Positions 25,892 to 33,705 of a stretch of 64,000 bases of DNA are shown piece by piece. The stretch's first letter is position 1. Each line of letters opens with the position of its first letter. Below the pieces are notes generated by a model. The model made no database searches. It worked only from the letters and a program-made list of their open reading frames with translations, and was not told the origin of the DNA. The translations under genes were made by a program, and so were the position numbers. This DNA is from Ktedonobacter sp. SOSP1-85 (GTDB lineage: Bacteria > Chloroflexota > Ktedonobacteria > Ktedonobacterales > Ktedonobacteraceae): assembly GCF_016587415.1 (NCBI RefSeq), contig NZ_BNJI01000001.1, forward strand, positions 4,565,501 through 4,629,500. Reading direction: 5' to 3'.

Positions 25892-26113
25892 ATGGAAGCA
25901 TTATCGTTTGAAGAGGCTTTTGCCAAGCTAGAAGCCACGGTTGCAGCCCTGAAAGATGGACAGGTTTCCTTAGAGCAGGCACTCAGCTCTTATCAGGAGG
26001 GCGTGACGCTTGTTCAGTACTGTAATGAACTTTTACAGAAGGCTGAGTTAACGGTACAACAACTGCAAGTGGATAGTGAGGGCACGTTGTCCTTGCAATC
26101 ATTGGACCTGTAA
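25892..26113 (+). CDS. xseB: Exodeoxyribonuclease VII small subunit
   Basis: A 73-residue subunit that binds XseA. The ATG at 25892 is chosen because GGAAGAAGG lies just upstream and the family begins with the motif here (LSFEEAFAKLEATVAALKDGQVSLEQALSSYQEGV). An open extension back to 25820 lacks conservation. It forms an operon with xseA. Confidence 0.94.
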   Translation: MEALSFEEAFAKLEATVAALKDGQVSLEQALSSYQEGVTLVQYCNELLQKAELTVQQLQVDSEGTLSLQSLDL

Positions 26114-26136
26114 GAGGGGAGAAGCTCTTTTAATTT

Positions 26137-26583
26137 ATGGTTAGTGACACGCTTTTAGACAATCATGTGCTCCTGGCTTCGGTATTAGCCTGGGCGCTTG
26201 CCCAGGTAAGTAAGACGGTGGGCGAGATTATTAAAGAACGCCGCCTGGTGCTGAGCCGTCTCGTTTCTTCTGGTGGTATGCCAAGTTCGCATTCCGCCCT
26301 GGTGACCGGGCTGGCTACCGCTGTGGGCCGTGTGATGGGTATCAGTTCGCCGGCTTTTGCCGTCGCAGCCGTCCTGGCAGGTATCGTGATGTATGATGCG
26401 GCAGGCGTGCGTCGTGCAGTAAGTATTCAGGCGCGTATTTTAAATCAGATGATTGATGAAGCCTTTCAGGGGCATCCCTTCGCGGAAAAACGTTTGCGTG
26501 AACTGATTGGGCATACCCCGATCCAGGTTTTTGTAGGTGGATTACTGGGCATTTGTGTTGGTTTGCTCGCCACCAGTTATTAA
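26137..26583 (+). CDS. DUF212 divergent PAP2-family membrane protein
   Basis: A 148-residue polytopic protein of the YuiD/DUF212 type, related to PAP2 acid phosphatases. Conserved segments are GGMPSSHSALVTGLATAVG and MYDAAGVRRAVSIQARILNQM. The Ser-His pair of the PAP2 core is kept. The substrate is unknown. It follows xseB closely and ends at a small terminator. Confidence 0.85.
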   Translation: MVSDTLLDNHVLLASVLAWALAQVSKTVGEIIKERRLVLSRLVSSGGMPSSHSALVTGLATAVGRVMGISSPAFAVAAVLAGIVMYDAAGVRRAVSIQARILNQMIDEAFQGHPFAEKRLRELIGHTPIQVFVGGLLGICVGLLATSY

Positions 26584-26584
26584 C

Positions 26585-26612
26585 AAGTGCTAACAAGTAC
26601 TAGCGCTTTTTA
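26585..26612 (+). terminator. Terminator after DUF212 gene
   Basis: AAGTGCT (26585-26591) pairs with AGCGCTT (26602-26608), including one G-U pair. Five T residues follow. It lies directly after the stop codon. Confidence 0.6.
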
Positions 26613-27212
26613 CGTTATTTGTCAGGCCCGCAGGTTTCTTGCGCGGCTTGCGACCTACTAGCCTGTCTATCTCTTCCCCCGCCAATCAAGATGTCTTTAC
26701 ACTTTTGTTAAGACATCTTGCCTCTGCTTCAATTTTTAGAACAACTCCCTCAAAGAGAACGCGCCCAATGTCCCTCTTTATGTGTGCTGCACGAAAGAAG
26801 CTTTTTATTGATCAGTTTGTATTCTCCCCGAATGCTTTGCTGCTAGAAGATGTCTCTCTAGAATAACCAGTCATTTAGTGCCCCAAAAAAATGTGGAGGA
26901 AGCGTCTAAGATTTAGGAAGTGCAAAGAAGATGGGGGCAGTGCAAAAACATGTTTTTGTGATTGTGTCCTGCTTTGCCTGCCATAGAGCGAAAAATATGC
27001 TAAAATAATGGCTGTGTTTGTGTGAAGGTGGATAATGGTGGGTTTTGGCACAATAGATTTAAAATCTTGTATATTGTATCTTATTGTTTTTATGTATGTC
27101 AGACGTTGTCGCGCGTTGCGTAGTTTAAGCTTGCTATCTTGATACTTTTAGGTACATGTCCTCCTCTTGCAAAGCCATAAGCAACGCTTATGGGGGTGGC
27201 TTGTTTCTACCC
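26613..27212. other. Gene-free AT-rich stretch before the structured RNA
   Basis: About 600 bp with no supported protein gene. A 75-codon open frame at 26639-26866 has no ribosome binding site or recognisable composition. Near 27169-27202 there is an inverted repeat, CCATAAGC-AAC-GCTTATGG, with outer pairing to GGCTTG. A promoter for the RNA downstream probably lies here, but I cannot place it confidently. Confidence 0.4.
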
Positions 27213-27666
27213 TGGCGAGTCCTGCACGTGTGAACTACCACTGAGCTGAAGACGCAGCGGCTTCTTCGGAAGTCGTCGGGTCTGCGGTTTGGTAGCTTTT
27301 TCGGAAGCTCAAGTTCACCAGACTCCTCATCAGAAATGATGAGACCGTTTGAAAGGTCATGACACCTGCGGTTGACGCATCAGACCGCTGCTCTGTCGCC
27401 TGGGTTTAAGTAGGACTGAGGAAAGGTCCGGTGATCCAGGTGCAAAAAGCCTTTTGAACCTTGTCGAGATGAAGTCGGATTCTCTTTGTGGTCACAGCAA
27501 AGAGATACGCATCACCTGCCTTCGGGCAGAGTTTTTTGAGTCAATGGACTTGTTCTGGTTGGGTTCAATCAACCAGAACAAGTCCGGCGATTCATCCACG
27601 AGGTTGAAGACCTCGTGGTTTTCTCGCCACTCCCCGTACAAAAAGGAATATTCCTTGACGCAGGAC
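27213..27666 (+). ncRNA. Candidate large structured RNA (about 450 nt), family not recognised
   Basis: The segment is packed with nested, mutually compatible helices. The ends pair: GTCCTGC (27219-27225) with GCAGGAC (27660-27666). Inside, GTGAACT pairs with AGTTCAC (27227/27309), enclosing an ACCA/TGGT helix, CGCAG/CTGCG and a UUCG-capped 7-bp stem. Further hairpins are CTCATCA-GAAA-TGATGAG, CTGCC-TTCG-GGCAG, CTCTTTG/CAAAGAG, a 15-bp stem GACTTGTTCTGGTTG, and CCACGAGGT/ACCTCGTGG. It does not match RNase P RNA, tmRNA, SRP RNA or group I/II introns by their conserved cores. The strand is taken from U-rich loops and the downstream gene and could be wrong. Confidence 0.55.
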
Positions 27667-27950
27667 AATTATTTCTTTGTTTGCATGTCTTGGGGGAGAC
27701 TGTAAGAGAAGCGAGCCTCGCTATGTTTATGCCAAAGCACTTGAAACGTTCTGCGCAAAAATTTCTACAAGGATGTGAGGGATGAAGACAATTTTTTGCT
27801 TTTGTGTATCAGGTGAGAATTTCAAATATCCTGCCGTCAATCGATACGATCTTGTATGGCATGAGAAGCGGTCATAGAAGGGAGACAGGTACTCATTGGG
27901 CAACTACTCGCAATATGCAGATGTGTTATGTCTATCAGGGGAGGAGACAT

Positions 27951-28690
27951 ATGAAATTGCTGGTCATCGACAGTGACCGTGATTTGGTGGAAATGCTCAC
28001 AAGCTGGCTAAAAACTCTGGGGTATGAAGTATACAGAGCCTATAATAGTGAGCGAGCCCGAAGTGAATGGCTCGAACAACGTCCCGATCTGGTAATCATT
28101 GATCCTATGTTGAAGGGGGGAATGTGCTGGAAATGTGTCGCGATTTACGCGCCAAGCACGATGCACTGGTGCTGGTGTTAACTGATAGTAAAGAGGTACA
28201 GGACGAGGTGCGTTGCCTTGAGTCGGGGGCGGACGATTATTTACGCAAGCCGTTTTTCCCGGCACAATTGCTGGCCAGGATTCGTGCGGTGAGTCGTCGC
28301 GCTCGCTCTACGTTGGAGCGTCGCCCCTCCTCTGTGGTCACAGTAGGCCCTCTTCGTGTCGATTCGTTGCATAATGAGGTGAGTGTTCATGGCAAACTGG
28401 TGCGCCTGACTCCGACTGAGAGCAAACTATTACACCTGCTGGCGATCAATGCAAACGATGTCTGCACCGCAAATCAGATCGTCACTCATGTCTGGGGCTA
28501 CGATGGCGATGGTGATGCCTGCCTCATCAAAGCGCATATTCGTCACCTGCGCCAGAAGATTGAACCCAGCCCCAGCGATCCACGCTATATATTGACCGTT
28601 CCTGGCGTAGGCTATACCCTGATCCGCCGTAACGAGGAACAGAAGACACCTGTAGAGAGCGGGAAGGCCTTACGCGTGCTCTCCATCTAG
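27951..28690 (+). pseudogene. OmpR/PhoB-type response regulator, interrupted by a frameshift in a G6 run
   Basis: The ATG at 27951 has a perfect GGGAGGAGA ribosome site. The first frame gives residues 1-57 of a receiver (MKLLVIDSDRD; phosphoacceptor Asp51 in VIIDPMLKGG). It then leaves the family sequence at the G run 28115-28120. The -1 frame resumes exactly there (NVLEMCRDLRAKHD), with the conserved Lys of ADDYLRKPF. A winged-helix DNA-binding domain follows (about 150-240: RLTPTESKLLHLLA, then IKAHIRHLRQKIEPS). Joined, it is 246 residues, the normal length. One missing G, a real inactivation, or -1 frameshifting would all explain it. No kinase gene is adjacent. Confidence 0.8.
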
Positions 28691-28718
28691 AGGCTCGTAC
28701 CTCATATCCTTCAATGTC

Positions 28719-28772
28719 TGTATAGAGATAAAAAGCACAGGACCACGGTCCTGTGCTTTTTATCTCTATACA
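28719..28772. terminator. Bidirectional hairpin terminator, 26-bp perfect arms
   Basis: Arms 28719-28744 and 28747-28772 pair perfectly around AC. Each arm includes a five-base A or T run, so it can stop transcription from both the response regulator and the convergent sugar transferase. Confidence 0.85.
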
Positions 28773-28781
28773 AGCAAAATC

Positions 28782-29465
28782 TCAACCGCCACCACGGGCC
28801 AAGAGCATGACAGGTACTGTCAGGGCGATGAGCTTGAGGTCGAGCCAGAGCGATTGCTGGTGCAGGTACGCGATATCCATTTCAACCATCTGCTGGAAGG
28901 TAACACGCGAGCGGCCATAGACCTGCCAGGTTCCGGTCAGGCCGGGTTTGCCGCTGAGGCGTAGCCAGTCGCTCTCTTTGTATATCTCGACTTCATAGGA
29001 TAGAGGTGGGCGCGGCCCCACCAGTGTCATCTCGCCTCGCAAGACATTCCAGAATTGTGGCAGCTCGTCAAAACTCAATTTGCGAATAATGCGGCCCACC
29101 CTCGTAATTCGGGGATCCTTGTGGATCTTATAGGCCATGCCCTCACCAGCCTCCTCACTCAGCTTTTCGCCACGCATATACTGCTGAATCTTTTCGATAT
29201 GGAGCCTGGGGTCATTGTTGGTATACATCGAACGAAACTTGAGCATCTCAAAGGTTTTTCCATTTTGCCCCACTCGCTTCTGGTGAAAGAACACCGGGCC
29301 TTGTGAATCAAGTCGAACGCAGAGCGCGACCAGGAGACACACGAGCAAGACAAAGGGGCCGATGAGAAGCGTAAACGCGATGTCAAGCAGGCGTTTGTAG
29401 CGCAGGTAGCTTCTACTGAACGCCAGGTCTTGCTGGACCTGGGTCGCTTGTGCTTGAACAGCCAT
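28782..29465 (-). CDS. Bacterial sugar transferase (initiating glycosyltransferase)
   Basis: A 227-residue polyisoprenyl-phosphate sugar-1-phosphate transferase of the WcaJ/PglC superfamily, which starts exopolysaccharide or glycan assembly on undecaprenyl phosphate. One hydrophobic re-entrant helix (about 30-55) is followed by GPVFFHQKRVGQNGKTFEMLKFRSMY, then GRIIRKLSFDELPQFWNVLRGEMTLVGPRP, and GKPGLTGTWQVYGRS. These are the family's catalytic DE (here in FDELPQ), phosphate-binding and C-terminal motifs. The ATG at 29465 is chosen for GGGGAGG 7 bp upstream. An 18-bp palindrome lies just upstream. It diverges from three nucleotide-sugar genes. Confidence 0.92.
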   Translation of the reverse strand: MAVQAQATQVQQDLAFSRSYLRYKRLLDIAFTLLIGPFVLLVCLLVALCVRLDSQGPVFFHQKRVGQNGKTFEMLKFRSMYTNNDPRLHIEKIQQYMRGEKLSEEAGEGMAYKIHKDPRITRVGRIIRKLSFDELPQFWNVLRGEMTLVGPRPPLSYEVEIYKESDWLRLSGKPGLTGTWQVYGRSRVTFQQMVEMDIAYLHQQSLWLDLKLIALTVPVMLLARGGG

Positions 29466-29827
29466 GGCTATTCCTCCCCGAAGACTCATACGAGGAATTC
29501 CTCGTAACCTCAACTATCTTATACTGCCTCAATGGTACGGTATGAGGGTGCAGAAACGGTACGGATGAGCATAGAAAACTGGTAGCGGCTCGTCTAGAAA
29601 GGGGGAAATTGAGGTAAAATGACGCGCTGTGATATGGCAGATTGGAATCTCTTTAGAACCTTTTGGCTAGCCACACGTTCTCCACTCCGCTGACAAAGTT
29701 TCACCTAACCTCTACCACAACGAGTATCAGCCGATCACTCTCGCATGGTACTATCCTGACTAGCAAAGTAGTCTTGCTGCTCGCTGCGAGGCTGAGCTTC
29801 ATTTTTTAGAGAAGGAGTGCTGAGGGA
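29466..29827. other. Divergent intergenic region with palindrome and short repeats
   Basis: It holds an 18-bp perfect palindrome (29489-29506) and two copies of GGTACGG followed by ATGAG around 29535 and 29558. No gene is visible; promoters for both directions are expected but not clear. Confidence 0.4.
29489..29506. promoter_or_regulatory. 18-bp perfect palindrome upstream of sugar transferase
   Basis: TACGAGGAA followed directly by TTCCTCGTA, 24 bp before the sugar transferase ATG. Its size and position suit a dimeric repressor or activator site. No cognate regulator is known. Confidence 0.4.
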
Positions 29828-30955
29828 GTGGTACCTTTACAAGTTCCTCTTGTTGATCTACGTGCCCAGTATCAGAGCTTGAAGCCTGAAATTATGGCGG
29901 CCTTTGCTGAAGTGTTGGAGAGTATGCACTTGTTCCTGGGGCCGAAGACTTATGCCTTTGAGCAGCAGTTCGCTGAGTATTGTGCCTGTCGCTATGGCAT
30001 AGGCGTGTCCTCGGGAACGGAGGCGCTGGTGCTGGCCCTGCGTGCCTGCGATATTGGAGCAGGCGACGAGGTCATCACGGTCTCCAACACCTTTATTGCC
30101 ACAGTGGAGGCCATTGCCCTCGTGGGGGCCAGGCCGGTGTTTGTCGATGTGGATCCCCAAACCTACCTGATGGATTGGCGCCAACTAGAGGCTGTGTGCA
30201 CAGAACGCACACGCGCCATTCTGCCTGTACATCTCTATGGGCATGCGGCTGAGATGGGGCCTATCCTTGATTTTGCGCGAGCGCGTGGGCTACGCGTCAT
30301 TGAAGATGCCTCACAGGCGCACGGGGCGACCTACCAGGGCCAGCGCGTCGGTAGCTTTGGTGATATTGGCTGCTTTAGCCTGTACTACAGTAAGAACCTG
30401 GGAGCCTTTGGCGAGGCTGGCATCTGTACGACTAGCGATCCCGTCCTGGCGGAGAAATTATGTATGCTGCGCGACCATGGCTCACGTGTACGCTATCATC
30501 ACGAGGTGATCGGGGGCAATTATCGCCTGGATGAATTGCAAGCGGCAGTCCTGCTCTTAAAGATGCCCTACCTTGAGCAGTGGAACCAGGCGCGCCAGGC
30601 CCATGCTCAGTTCTACACCCAGCGGTTGCGCGCGGTGGTGCCGCAGGTACCCGAGGTTTGCTCATGGGGCACACATGTCTATTGCTACTATGTGATCCAG
30701 GTGGAGCAGCGTGATACCTTCCGCAAAGCATTAGAAGAGGCCGGAATTGGAACCAATGTGCACTACCCAGTGCCCATTCATTTGCAGCCGGCTTGCGCAG
30801 ACTATGGATATACACATGGCATGCTGCCTGTGACTGAGCAGGCCGCCGAGCGTATTGTCTCACTCCCTATGTATCCTGAATTAACTGAAGAGCAGCTGCA
30901 CCTGGTCGTCGAGACGGTGAAGCAGGCGCTCTTGACCGGTGCAACGCAAAAATAA
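29828..30955 (+). CDS. DegT/DnrJ/EryC1-family sugar aminotransferase
   Basis: A 375-residue PLP enzyme that transaminates keto-sugars. VPLVDLRAQYQSLKPEI at the start, the PLP-binding SSGTEALVLAL, EDASQAHGATYQGQRVGSFGDIG, and the Schiff-base lysine in FSLYYSKNLGAFGEAG (about residue 186) mark the family. Together with the next two genes it resembles the WbpB-WbpE-WbpD set that makes 2,3-diacetamido uronic acids. The start is GTG with AAGGAG about 14 bp upstream. Confidence 0.92.
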   Translation: MVPLQVPLVDLRAQYQSLKPEIMAAFAEVLESMHLFLGPKTYAFEQQFAEYCACRYGIGVSSGTEALVLALRACDIGAGDEVITVSNTFIATVEAIALVGARPVFVDVDPQTYLMDWRQLEAVCTERTRAILPVHLYGHAAEMGPILDFARARGLRVIEDASQAHGATYQGQRVGSFGDIGCFSLYYSKNLGAFGEAGICTTSDPVLAEKLCMLRDHGSRVRYHHEVIGGNYRLDELQAAVLLLKMPYLEQWNQARQAHAQFYTQRLRAVVPQVPEVCSWGTHVYCYYVIQVEQRDTFRKALEEAGIGTNVHYPVPIHLQPACADYGYTHGMLPVTEQAAERIVSLPMYPELTEEQLHLVVETVKQALLTGATQK

Positions 30956-31010
30956 ACGTTAGTCATTTATACCCTTTATAAGGCACGGATAAAAAAGGAA
31001 GAAGCGACAT

Positions 31011-32018
31011 ATGGCTGATTTACGTTTTGGCATCATTGGCTGGGGATACTGGGGGCCAAAGATTGCTCGTAACCTGGATAGTATCGCCCATGCCGCAGTA
31101 ACCGCAGTCGCCGACATGGATAAGCATCGGGTAGCGCTGCTTGCGGGCCAACAACCAGGTCTCCAGGTGACATCCCAGGTGGAGGAATTGCTCCGTTCAG
31201 ATGTTGATGCTGTCATCATCGCGACACCTGTACGTACACACTACGCACTCGCCAAACAGGCCCTGCTCCATGGCAAGCACGTCCTGGTTGAAAAGCCCTT
31301 GACGGCCAGCGTTGCGGAAGCGGAAGAACTGGTCGCGCTAGCACGCCAGGTAGACCGGATCTTGATGGTTGGGCATACCTTTGAGTATAGCCCCGCAGTC
31401 AACGAACTGCGCAAGCTAGTACAAAGCGGTGAATTGGGGAAGATCTATTGTGTTGAGGCCGAACGTGTCAATTTAGGCCTATTTCGTCGCGATATTAACG
31501 TCATCTGGGATCTGGCCCCTCATGATGTCTCAATTCTGCTCTACCTGTTTGGCCAGTTGCCTGAACAGGTCCAGGTGCAGGCGAACGCGCACCTATTGCC
31601 ACCTATTCATGACGTCGCGCACCTGGATCTTGGCTTCCCAGATGGGATGACGGCGCATATCCATGTGAGCTGGCTGCACCCCTGCAAGCTGCGGCGGGTA
31701 ACTGTCATCGGTGATGCCAGGATGGTCGTGTACGACGATACCAATCCCGCTGAGATGATCAAGATTTATAACAAGGGCGCGGATGTCAATGCCGACCCTG
31801 TAGTGTCCTATCGCCATGGTGCGATTACTATTCCGCATATCGATTGGATCGAGCCATTACGCCTGGAGTGTGAAGATTTTATTCGTGCCATCCGCACTGG
31901 TACGCCTCCACGCGCCAGTGGCGAGGTCGGACTCTCCGTCGTACGCGTCCTGGCCGCGGCCCAGGATGCCTTAAATCAACAGCTACACACCCTGGTTTCC
32001 GATACTATACCCGCATAG
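31011..32018 (+). CDS. Gfo/Idh/MocA-family sugar dehydrogenase
   Basis: A 335-residue NAD(P)-dependent oxidoreductase. GIIGWGYWGPKIARNL is the Rossmann motif, HVLVEKPLTASVAEAEEL carries the catalytic Lys of the EKP motif (about residue 99), and DLAPHDVSILLYLFG has the C-terminal domain Asp/His. Members next to DegT aminotransferases oxidise the C3 of UDP-sugars before transamination (WbpB/WlbA type). The exact sugar is an inference from context. AAAGGAAGAAG precedes the ATG. Confidence 0.9.
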   Translation: MADLRFGIIGWGYWGPKIARNLDSIAHAAVTAVADMDKHRVALLAGQQPGLQVTSQVEELLRSDVDAVIIATPVRTHYALAKQALLHGKHVLVEKPLTASVAEAEELVALARQVDRILMVGHTFEYSPAVNELRKLVQSGELGKIYCVEAERVNLGLFRRDINVIWDLAPHDVSILLYLFGQLPEQVQVQANAHLLPPIHDVAHLDLGFPDGMTAHIHVSWLHPCKLRRVTVIGDARMVVYDDTNPAEMIKIYNKGADVNADPVVSYRHGAITIPHIDWIEPLRLECEDFIRAIRTGTPPRASGEVGLSVVRVLAAAQDALNQQLHTLVSDTIPA

Positions 32019-32075
32019 TATCTTCCTCGTACAAGAGTTTGTCTAACAAGACACCAAGCAAACTTTTGAAACAGG

Positions 32076-32130
32076 GTAAGGGTATGTCATCGAGGACAGG
32101 CATCGCCTGCCCTCGATGACATACCCTTAC
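32076..32130. repeat. Long hairpin between dehydrogenase and acetyltransferase genes
   Basis: The 26-bp arms 32076-32101 and 32105-32130 pair with one mismatch around ATC. The two flanking genes are co-directional, so it may tune expression within the sugar cassette. A diverged copy of the flank motif follows at 32141-32153 in reverse orientation. Confidence 0.75.
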
Positions 32131-32183
32131 TCCTTTGCGAAGCACCACAGGTGCTGAGAATGAGATCAGAAGGAGCCAAAGAT

Positions 32184-32786
32184 ATGCAAGGGCGCAGCGC
32201 AGCAACAAGCTATATCCATCCTCTAGCAGAGGTCGAAGAAGGGGCGCAGATTGGTGCCGGAACGCGCATTTGGCGCCATGCTCATGTGCGAGCCTCCGCC
32301 ACTATTGGCGCAATGTGCAATATTGGCAAAGGGGTCTACGTCGAATCCCACGTTCATATTGGGGCGCGGGTCAAGATACAGAACCATGTCTCGCTCTTTG
32401 AGGGTGTCACAGTAGAGGATGGCGTCTTTATTGGCCCGCACGTCTGTTTTACCAATGACCTCTATCCCAGGGCCATTACACCTGATGGCCAGCTTAAAGG
32501 GAGCGAGGATTGGGAGATTACGCCGACACTTGTCAAGTATGGAGCATCGATAGGGGCAAACGCGGTCGTGGTCTGTGGCGTGACTATCGGCACCTTCGCG
32601 CTTGTGGGAGCAGGCTCAGTGGTCACAAAAGATGTCGTGCCCTATACCCTGGTGCTGGGCAATCCAGCACGCTTTCGCGGTTATATCTGTCGTTGCGCAC
32701 GCCGTTTATCTTCAGTTACAAAAGATGCAAATGTATTGATTGGTATGTGTGAGGTTTGTGGATGGGTAAATTTGCATTTTGAATAG
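32184..32786 (+). CDS. Left-handed beta-helix N-acetyltransferase, WbpD/WlbB-like
   Basis: About 200 residues, starting at ATG 32184 with AGAAGGAG 9 bp upstream. Hexapeptide repeats run from about residue 10 to 165 (IGAGTRIWRHAHVRASATIGAMCNIGKGVYVE, IGPHVCFTNDLYPRA, IGANAVVVCGVTIGTFALVGAGSVVTKDV). HVCFTNDLYPRA is typical of the WbpD group that N-acetylates 3-amino sugars with acetyl-CoA. The C-terminus has four cysteines (CRC and CEVC) that could bind zinc, an unusual extra. It completes the dehydrogenase-aminotransferase-acetyltransferase set. Confidence 0.9.
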   Translation: MQGRSAATSYIHPLAEVEEGAQIGAGTRIWRHAHVRASATIGAMCNIGKGVYVESHVHIGARVKIQNHVSLFEGVTVEDGVFIGPHVCFTNDLYPRAITPDGQLKGSEDWEITPTLVKYGASIGANAVVVCGVTIGTFALVGAGSVVTKDVVPYTLVLGNPARFRGYICRCARRLSSVTKDANVLIGMCEVCGWVNLHFE

Positions 32787-32888
32787 TAATAATGTGCAAA
32801 AAGTTGCAAATATGGATAATGGCATGTATAATGATATGTATAGTTAACTTGGTTCTTCGAAAAATCTTTTTTGTGGGGGTGGAAAGGG

Positions 32889-33581
32889 TTGATAACTCAA
32901 TTATCCTCGACACAGATTTCGCTCTGTTGTGATGCTACACAGCGTTATTTTCTTGATGCTATCAATGCTTTGCTCGATGTGCGCGATCAGGAGCGCTCCG
33001 GGCGACTCTCCATACGTAGCGATGAGCGCCGGGGCCTGATTCATTTCTACTTTCAAGAGGGACGCCTGGTGCATATTATGGGCGATAAGCGTAACCTTGA
33101 AGCGTTACTCCAGGACTTACTCCAGTGGCAAAGGGCAAAGGTACGCTTCGATGCGCAGATAGGGGCCCCTTTCCGAGACGTGACCTGGCATCAGGCAGAG
33201 TTCTTCCAAAGCTGGCTAGAATTGGTGGAGGTCAAGGGCGTCGTATATGGTGTCTCACATGCCTCCCTCGATGGGTTGGCGGGATATATGACGGCCCACT
33301 TGCCAGCCAGACCCCTCACTGAGGGGGCCTCTGTTAGCACCAGTAAAGATGCCCAGTTGGCTCTCTGGGTCTCTGCCAAAATGGCAATATGTGTTGTGCC
33401 TGAAACGCCTCGCTTCCCAGCTGTACCTGAGACCCCTCGTCTTCCAGCCATGCCTGAGACTAGCCTCGGCTGGCGCTTCCAGGTTAACCAGGCGCTCCAG
33501 CAGGCCGGGCGTTTGACCCAGGATGTCACGCGAGTCTTGACGCGTATCATGCATATAGGCTCACGCCAGCCGATTGGCTAA
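32889..33581 (+). CDS. DUF4388 (PATAN-like) domain protein
   Basis: About 230 residues. Residues 25-95 fit the DUF4388 pattern: a short helix, then GRLSIRSDERRGLIHFYFQEGRLVHI, as in effectors linked to two-component and GTPase signalling in myxobacteria and cyanobacteria. The C-terminal part has a Pro-rich repeat with three copies of PETP/PETS separated by eight residues, then a helical end. No signal peptide is seen. The start is ambiguous: TTG 32889 has GGTGG just upstream, and TTG 32871 is also open. The function is unknown. Confidence 0.6.
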   Translation: MITQLSSTQISLCCDATQRYFLDAINALLDVRDQERSGRLSIRSDERRGLIHFYFQEGRLVHIMGDKRNLEALLQDLLQWQRAKVRFDAQIGAPFRDVTWHQAEFFQSWLELVEVKGVVYGVSHASLDGLAGYMTAHLPARPLTEGASVSTSKDAQLALWVSAKMAICVVPETPRFPAVPETPRLPAMPETSLGWRFQVNQALQQAGRLTQDVTRVLTRIMHIGSRQPIG

Positions 33582-33601
33582 CAATAATAGTGTGTGCCAC
33601 T

Positions 33602-33669
33602 AGAAGAGAAAATGTCGGCGTGAGAGCAGACAGGCGCCTGTCTGCTCTCACGCCGACATTTTCTCTTCT
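33602..33669. terminator. 68-bp perfect palindrome between convergent genes
   Basis: Positions 33602-33635 and 33636-33669 are exact reverse complements with no spacer. It lies between the DUF4388 gene and the convergent hydrolase gene. The outer arms are A-rich/T-rich, consistent with intrinsic termination in both directions. Confidence 0.8.
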
Positions 33670-33705
33670 GGCAGGTAGATGTCTATCCGCTGAGAAGTGG
33701 TTGCT

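Noticed and set aside
26639..26866. 75-codon open frame
   Set aside because: No ribosome site, no recognisable composition and AT-rich intergenic context; probably random.
27213..27666. RNase P RNA, because of GAGGAAAGGTCCGG near 27417
   Set aside because: The segment resembles the GAGGAAAGTCC core, but the expected partner near the 3' end (ACAGAA with a GGCTTA-like stretch) and other conserved regions are missing.
27782..27877. 30-codon open frame before the response regulator (ATGAAGACAATTTTTTGC)
   Set aside because: Could be a leader peptide, but the purine-rich stretch abuts the ATG with no spacing and no regulatory pattern (repeated codons, alternative hairpins) is visible.
33602..33669. 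Insertion-sequence end or attachment site at the 68-bp palindrome
   Set aside because: No transposase, target duplication or recombinase gene is near; position between convergent genes fits termination better.
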